The notes under the pieces were generated by a model. It did no database searches. It was given only the letters and a program-made list of their open reading frames with translations, and had not been told where the DNA came from. Below, piece after piece: positions 61,102 through 64,000 of a stretch of 64,000 bases of DNA; positions within the stretch are counted from its first letter, which is position 1; every line of letters starts with the position of its first letter. Origin of the DNA: Desulfurococcales archaeon (lineage in GTDB: Archaea; Thermoproteota; Thermoprotei_A; Sulfolobales; Fervidicoccaceae); assembly GCA_009904015.1 (NCBI GenBank), contig WYEQ01000012.1, positions 155,188-219,187 on the forward strand, written 5' to 3'. Position numbers and translations under genes: made by a program.

Positions 61102-61914
61102 ATGAATACGGCGAATATTGGTATAATAGGGGTTGGCAAGCTGGGCTTCTCGCTTGTTCAGGGGCTAGTTAAATCTGGCTATCCAGTAAGCAGCATTCAC
61201 GTCTTCGATAAATCAAAGAGCATGTTAGATAGGGCCGCGGAATTAGGGTTGAAAATCTGCGGTAGCCTCGAGGAGCTTGTCTCGTTATCAAACATAATTA
61301 TTATTTCGGTTAGACCAAATGATGTTGAAGGTGTTGCCAGGGAGCTAGCGAAAATCAGGGTGGAAGGCAAGAAGGTTGTCTCAACAGCAGCTTTTGTTTC
61401 TCTCAGAGCTCTTGAGGAGCTTATAGGCACCCCAAGTGTTTACAGGGCTATGCCAAATATTGCCGCCGAGGTCAACAGCTCATTCACGGCTCTAAGCCCA
61501 CCAAACAGAAAAGATATCGGTATCGAAAAGATTTTTACCTACATCGGTGTTGTTGAGTGGGTTGACGAGCAGGTTCTCGATGCATTAACAATAACGTCCT
61601 CCTCAACCCCCGCCGTCGTAGCTGAGCTCATGGACGCATTTGTGCTGGCATCCCTACGCGCGGGAGTACCTCTAGATGTAGCAATGAGGTCCGTAGCTAT
61701 GGTTTTCCAGGGCATCGGTAAACTAGCTGAGCAAAAGGAGCTCTGGAGCATACGAAACACAGTTGCCACTCCTGGCGGTACAACGGTGAGGCTACTACAA
61801 AAGATTTATGAGCACGGTGTTAAAGAAAGGCTACTATCAGCTTTGGTTGAGGCCTATGAGGAGTTTTCGAAGAAGCTGAGTGAGTACAGAGAAAAAGAAT
61901 CAAAAAAAGAATAA
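61102..61914 (+). CDS. proC: Pyrroline-5-carboxylate reductase
   Basis: 270 residues from ATG at 61102; TTG 61075 and ATG 61084 would extend it by a few residues without homology. Motifs: IGIIGVGKLGFSLVQGL (NAD(P) fold), IIISVRPNDVEGV, RAMPNIAAEVNSSFTAL and the C-terminal VATPGGTTVRLLQKI. This is the last step of proline synthesis, from pyrroline-5-carboxylate. Single gene, followed by a convergent SDR gene. Confidence 0.9.
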   Translation: MNTANIGIIGVGKLGFSLVQGLVKSGYPVSSIHVFDKSKSMLDRAAELGLKICGSLEELVSLSNIIIISVRPNDVEGVARELAKIRVEGKKVVSTAAFVSLRALEELIGTPSVYRAMPNIAAEVNSSFTALSPPNRKDIGIEKIFTYIGVVEWVDEQVLDALTITSSSTPAVVAELMDAFVLASLRAGVPLDVAMRSVAMVFQGIGKLAEQKELWSIRNTVATPGGTTVRLLQKIYEHGVKERLLSALVEAYEEFSKKLSEYREKESKKE

Positions 61915-61933
61915 TTGTTATATACTCAGAGCA

Positions 61934-62677
61934 TCACTGAGCCGTGTAGCCTCCATCAGCTACAATTAGAGCACCTGTTATGAAGCTCGCCTCATCCGAG
62001 GCTAGGAAGGCCACTACAGCCGCTATGTCTGATGGGAGGCCCATTCTGCCGACGGGGATTGCTTTGACCGTTGCCTCAAGAGCCTGAGGGGTGATTATTG
62101 CCTTTGTGCCCGGAGTCTCTATTGGTCCCGGCGCCACAGCGTTAACAGTTATGTTGAACCTAGCTAGTTCCAGTGCCAGCGCTCTTGTAAAGCCAACTAT
62201 AGCCGCTTTGCTCGCGCAGTAGTGTGTTAGAGCCGGGAACCCAACGATCGCGGCTATAGACGATATGTTGATGATTCGACCATAATTGTTCTTAACCATT
62301 ATTGGGGCAACAGCCTTCGTGAAGTAGAACGTTCCCTTAACATTAACGTTCATCACCTTGTCCCACTCCTCCTCAGTCATCTCAAGAAACGGCTTGAACG
62401 GATAGATCCCGGCGTTGTTCACCAGTATATCTATTTTTCCGAAGTTCTTCAAGGTCTCGGATACCGCCTTCTCAACATCTTGTTTATTGGTGACATCTCC
62501 CTTAAAGGCAAGCACCTTGACGCCGAGCTTCCTTATCTCCTCAGCCGTCTCGAACACCTTATCTGACAGGTCGAATAATACTGTGCTTGCTCCTTCACTA
62601 GCTAACCTGTATGCTATTTCCCTGCCTATGCCCATGGCGCTTCCGGTAACGAGAGCAACCTTGCCGGAGAACCTCAT
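61934..62677 (-). CDS. Short-chain dehydrogenase/reductase (FabG-like)
   Basis: 247 residues from ATG at 62677, with a GTG at 62686 as alternative. Motifs: VALVTGSAMGIGREIA (cofactor), DVTNKQDVEKAV, ILVNNAGIYPF, catalytic INISSIAAIVGF with Ser and HYCASKAAIVG with Tyr and Lys, then the C-terminal SFITGALIVADGGYTA. A classical SDR using NAD(P)H with unknown substrate. A TATA-like TTTATACAAA near 62726 predicts a leader of about 23 bases. Confidence 0.9.
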   Translation of the reverse strand: MRFSGKVALVTGSAMGIGREIAYRLASEGASTVLFDLSDKVFETAEEIRKLGVKVLAFKGDVTNKQDVEKAVSETLKNFGKIDILVNNAGIYPFKPFLEMTEEEWDKVMNVNVKGTFYFTKAVAPIMVKNNYGRIINISSIAAIVGFPALTHYCASKAAIVGFTRALALELARFNITVNAVAPGPIETPGTKAIITPQALEATVKAIPVGRMGLPSDIAAVVAFLASDEASFITGALIVADGGYTAQ

Positions 62678-62763
62678 TTTTCCCACAACAATAACTAATT
62701 AGAATCAAAGAAAAAAAGGTTTGTATAAAGCCTCCACGGAGTATCAGCAAGTTCGTTGGAAAA

Positions 62764-63816
62764 TTAAGACGGCAAAGTAGTGTTGAATGGTACCCGTATT
62801 TCTCCTCTGGCCACTTTATCGCTTATTTCTCTTGCTTTGTCATTTACTTCCTGTGGAACGTTCTTCAGTGGGAACAACACATAGACGTCTTTGCCGTACT
62901 GTAGCTTGTAGTAGCCTTTGGTGTTCCCTTTAGCTATTTCCTTAATGACGTATTTCAGAGCACTGCTGAAGTCATATATATAGCTGGTTATAACGTTGTT
63001 AGGAGCCATGTTGCTTTTATCGGTATATTTAACCGTGACCAGCACTTTTGTGGATGCTGATTGTACAGCCTCAAAAACACCATACACACCTAGGTTAACG
63101 CTACACAAAATAACGTCGGCGCCGGAGGCTATGAGTGTTTCAGCCATGCTTCTTGCCTTGACAGGGTCGTTGAAGTCCCCTACCCATAGGTACTTGAGCT
63201 GAACGTTCGGGTTAACATCTTTTATAGCCATCAAAACAGCGTTGACCTCCGCTTTGCTGAAGGGCAAGTCAACGCCTCCCAAATAGCCTATCACGCCCGT
63301 CTTCGTAACCATAGCGGCTATCGCGCCCAACACATAGAAACCGGGCGGGAAGTTCCTGTCAATCACCCACACATTATTGGACTGATTCTGCAACGGCGAG
63401 TCCGTCTCGATTATGAACACGACGTTTGGATTTTGCTCAGCCAGCTTCAGGGCTGCAGCGTTGAACTGTGCCCCGTGGGTCCATATAACATTGTATCCAA
63501 GAGAGATGTATTCCTGTATTACCCTCTCGGCATCTGGAACGGCCACCCTCTCCGAATATGCAGTTTTTATGCCTAGCTCGCTCTCGACGGCCTTTAAAGC
63601 CGTGTATCCAAGCGTGTTGTAATCAGCATCCTGAATTGTCCCTGGGAATATGGCGGCTAACCTGATTTCCTTCGCTACAGTTGTAGTAATAGTGGTTGTA
63701 GCCTGGGTAGTGGTAGTCGCTTGCTGCGATGGGCGTGTAGTAACCAATGCTATACCGATTATGACAAGTACAACCACTATTCCAACAATAATGTATGAAG
63801 TCTTCAATGCTTTCAC
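62764..63816 (-). CDS. BMP-family ABC transporter substrate-binding protein
   Basis: 350 residues. An N-terminal membrane segment (SYIIVGIVVVLVIIGIALVT) and a Thr-rich linker (about 32-48) anchor it outside. Domain blocks: IRLAAIFPGTIQDADYNTLGYTAL, VIWTHGAQFNAAALKLAEQNPNVVF, GVIGYLGGVDLPFSKAEVNAVL, all typical of the PnrA/Med (basic membrane protein) family, which binds nucleosides or related compounds. The divergent ATPase fragment at 63925 is its probable partner. Confidence 0.88.
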   Translation of the reverse strand: MKALKTSYIIVGIVVVLVIIGIALVTTRPSQQATTTTQATTTITTTVAKEIRLAAIFPGTIQDADYNTLGYTALKAVESELGIKTAYSERVAVPDAERVIQEYISLGYNVIWTHGAQFNAAALKLAEQNPNVVFIIETDSPLQNQSNNVWVIDRNFPPGFYVLGAIAAMVTKTGVIGYLGGVDLPFSKAEVNAVLMAIKDVNPNVQLKYLWVGDFNDPVKARSMAETLIASGADVILCSVNLGVYGVFEAVQSASTKVLVTVKYTDKSNMAPNNVITSYIYDFSSALKYVIKEIAKGNTKGYYKLQYGKDVYVLFPLKNVPQEVNDKAREISDKVARGEIRVPFNTTLPS

Positions 63817-63890
63817 ACTCTATCTGTTATACTGTTTGTTTTTAATATTTAAATATTATGAATATGTATCGTCTGTGTATTTATTATAAG

Positions 63891-63899
63891 TTTATATAC
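63891..63899 (+). promoter_or_regulatory. TATA box of the divergent ABC ATPase gene
   Basis: TTTATATAC centred at about 63895 predicts a transcript start near 63921, four bases ahead of the ATG at 63925, so the message is nearly leaderless. The BMP gene on the other strand has its own AT-rich box near 63850. Confidence 0.55.
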
Positions 63900-63924
63900 T
63901 TATTTTGCAATCTTTGTTAATTAC

Positions 63925-64000
63925 ATGGTGATTTTTCTGAGGATAGAGCTCATCGATATATCAAAGAGCTTCGGTGATGTGAAGGCGCTTGACCACGTAA
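63925..64000 (+). CDS. ABC transporter ATP-binding protein, N-terminal fragment
   Basis: Only 25 codons lie inside the window: MVIFLRIELIDISKSFGDVK, then ALDHV. The block ISKSFGDVKALDHV is a typical first strand and A-loop of an ABC ATPase. Next to the BMP-family binding protein it would be the ATPase of a nucleoside/BMP-type importer; permeases are expected outside the window. The Walker A motif is not reached. Confidence 0.7.
   Translation, partial: MVIFLRIELIDISKSFGDVKALDHV

Noticed and set aside
1-64000. CRISPR arrays, prophage and toxin-antitoxin pairs
   Set aside because: No regularly spaced direct repeats, integrase or phage structural genes, and no convincing small toxin-antitoxin gene pair were seen.

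Overview
The window is from a thermophilic archaeon of the Thermoproteota (Crenarchaeota). The evidence is the gene content: L38e and S17e ribosomal proteins, archaeal RNase P RNA, TiaS, Tsr3, NAC, aCPSF2-type beta-CASP nuclease, archaeal S-adenosylmethionine synthetase, NucS/EndoMS, XPB, RIO2, RqcH, LSm, a B-family DNA polymerase with a C-terminal PIP box, and SPxxATxxL-type pilins. Promoters look archaeal (TATA boxes about 26 nt before inferred transcript starts), and many starts are GTG or TTG. Genus is not resolvable by eye. No rRNA, CRISPR array, prophage or complete insertion sequence was found.

Layout. 1-3291 (minus): oligopeptide ABC transporter (DppB-C-D-F, the last cut by the window edge). 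3419-3737 (minus): RNase P RNA. 3795-8981 (plus): tsr3, a beta-RFAP synthase-like GHMP enzyme, an AsnC/Lrp ligand-binding protein, tiaS, rps17e, a ubiquitin-like protein, a phosphoribosyltransferase and an unknown gene. 9030-9190 (minus): a tiny Glu/Trp-only protein that may carry a one-base frameshift. 9259-15660: a catabolic island with a DapA-family lyase, a complete TctC-TctB-TctA tripartite transporter, a PfkB kinase, a 6-phospho-3-hexuloisomerase and RpiA. 15867-22996: L38e, beta-CASP RNase, NAC, GNAT, RimK-type ligase, PUA methyltransferase, DNA polymerase. 23082-25779: a membrane-spanning wHTH regulator, a secreted helical protein and a small unknown. 25790-28899 (minus): four adjacent CBS-domain genes with about 14 CBS domains in total. 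28930-34942: RqcH, a small membrane protein, a methyltransferase, NucS, a SPOUT-type RNA methyltransferase, LSm, MAT. 34979-45900: DUF460 RNase H-like protein, ACT-MgtE, an exported Lon-like protease, UDG, DPM1-GtrA glycosyltransferase, a TrkH-type K+ transporter, a metallophosphoesterase. 45988-51980: UMP kinase, ArsR regulator, RIO2, tRNA-Ala(CGC), a siderophore/cobalamin-type ABC transporter behind a palindromic operator, and a possible regulator. 52170-55235: XPB and two pilins. 55399-64000: formamidase with an APC permease, TauE plus DUF1634, a DUF401 permease, proC, an SDR, a BMP-family binding protein and the start of a divergent ABC ATPase.

Between genes are three related remnants (5353, 37062, 44393) that look like 3' ends of IS200/IS605 tnpB elements. 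Two keep a hairpin whose pairing is preserved although the sequence has changed, as expected for an omega-RNA-like structure. A possible fourth scrap is at 15722. Three C/D box sRNA candidates are proposed at 45370, 52036 and 60920.

The window reads mostly as an informational and nutrient-uptake chromosome region. The stretches I consider least explained are the Glu/Trp protein, the CBS cluster, the membrane wHTH pair, the exported Lon-like protease and the tnpB-end relics.
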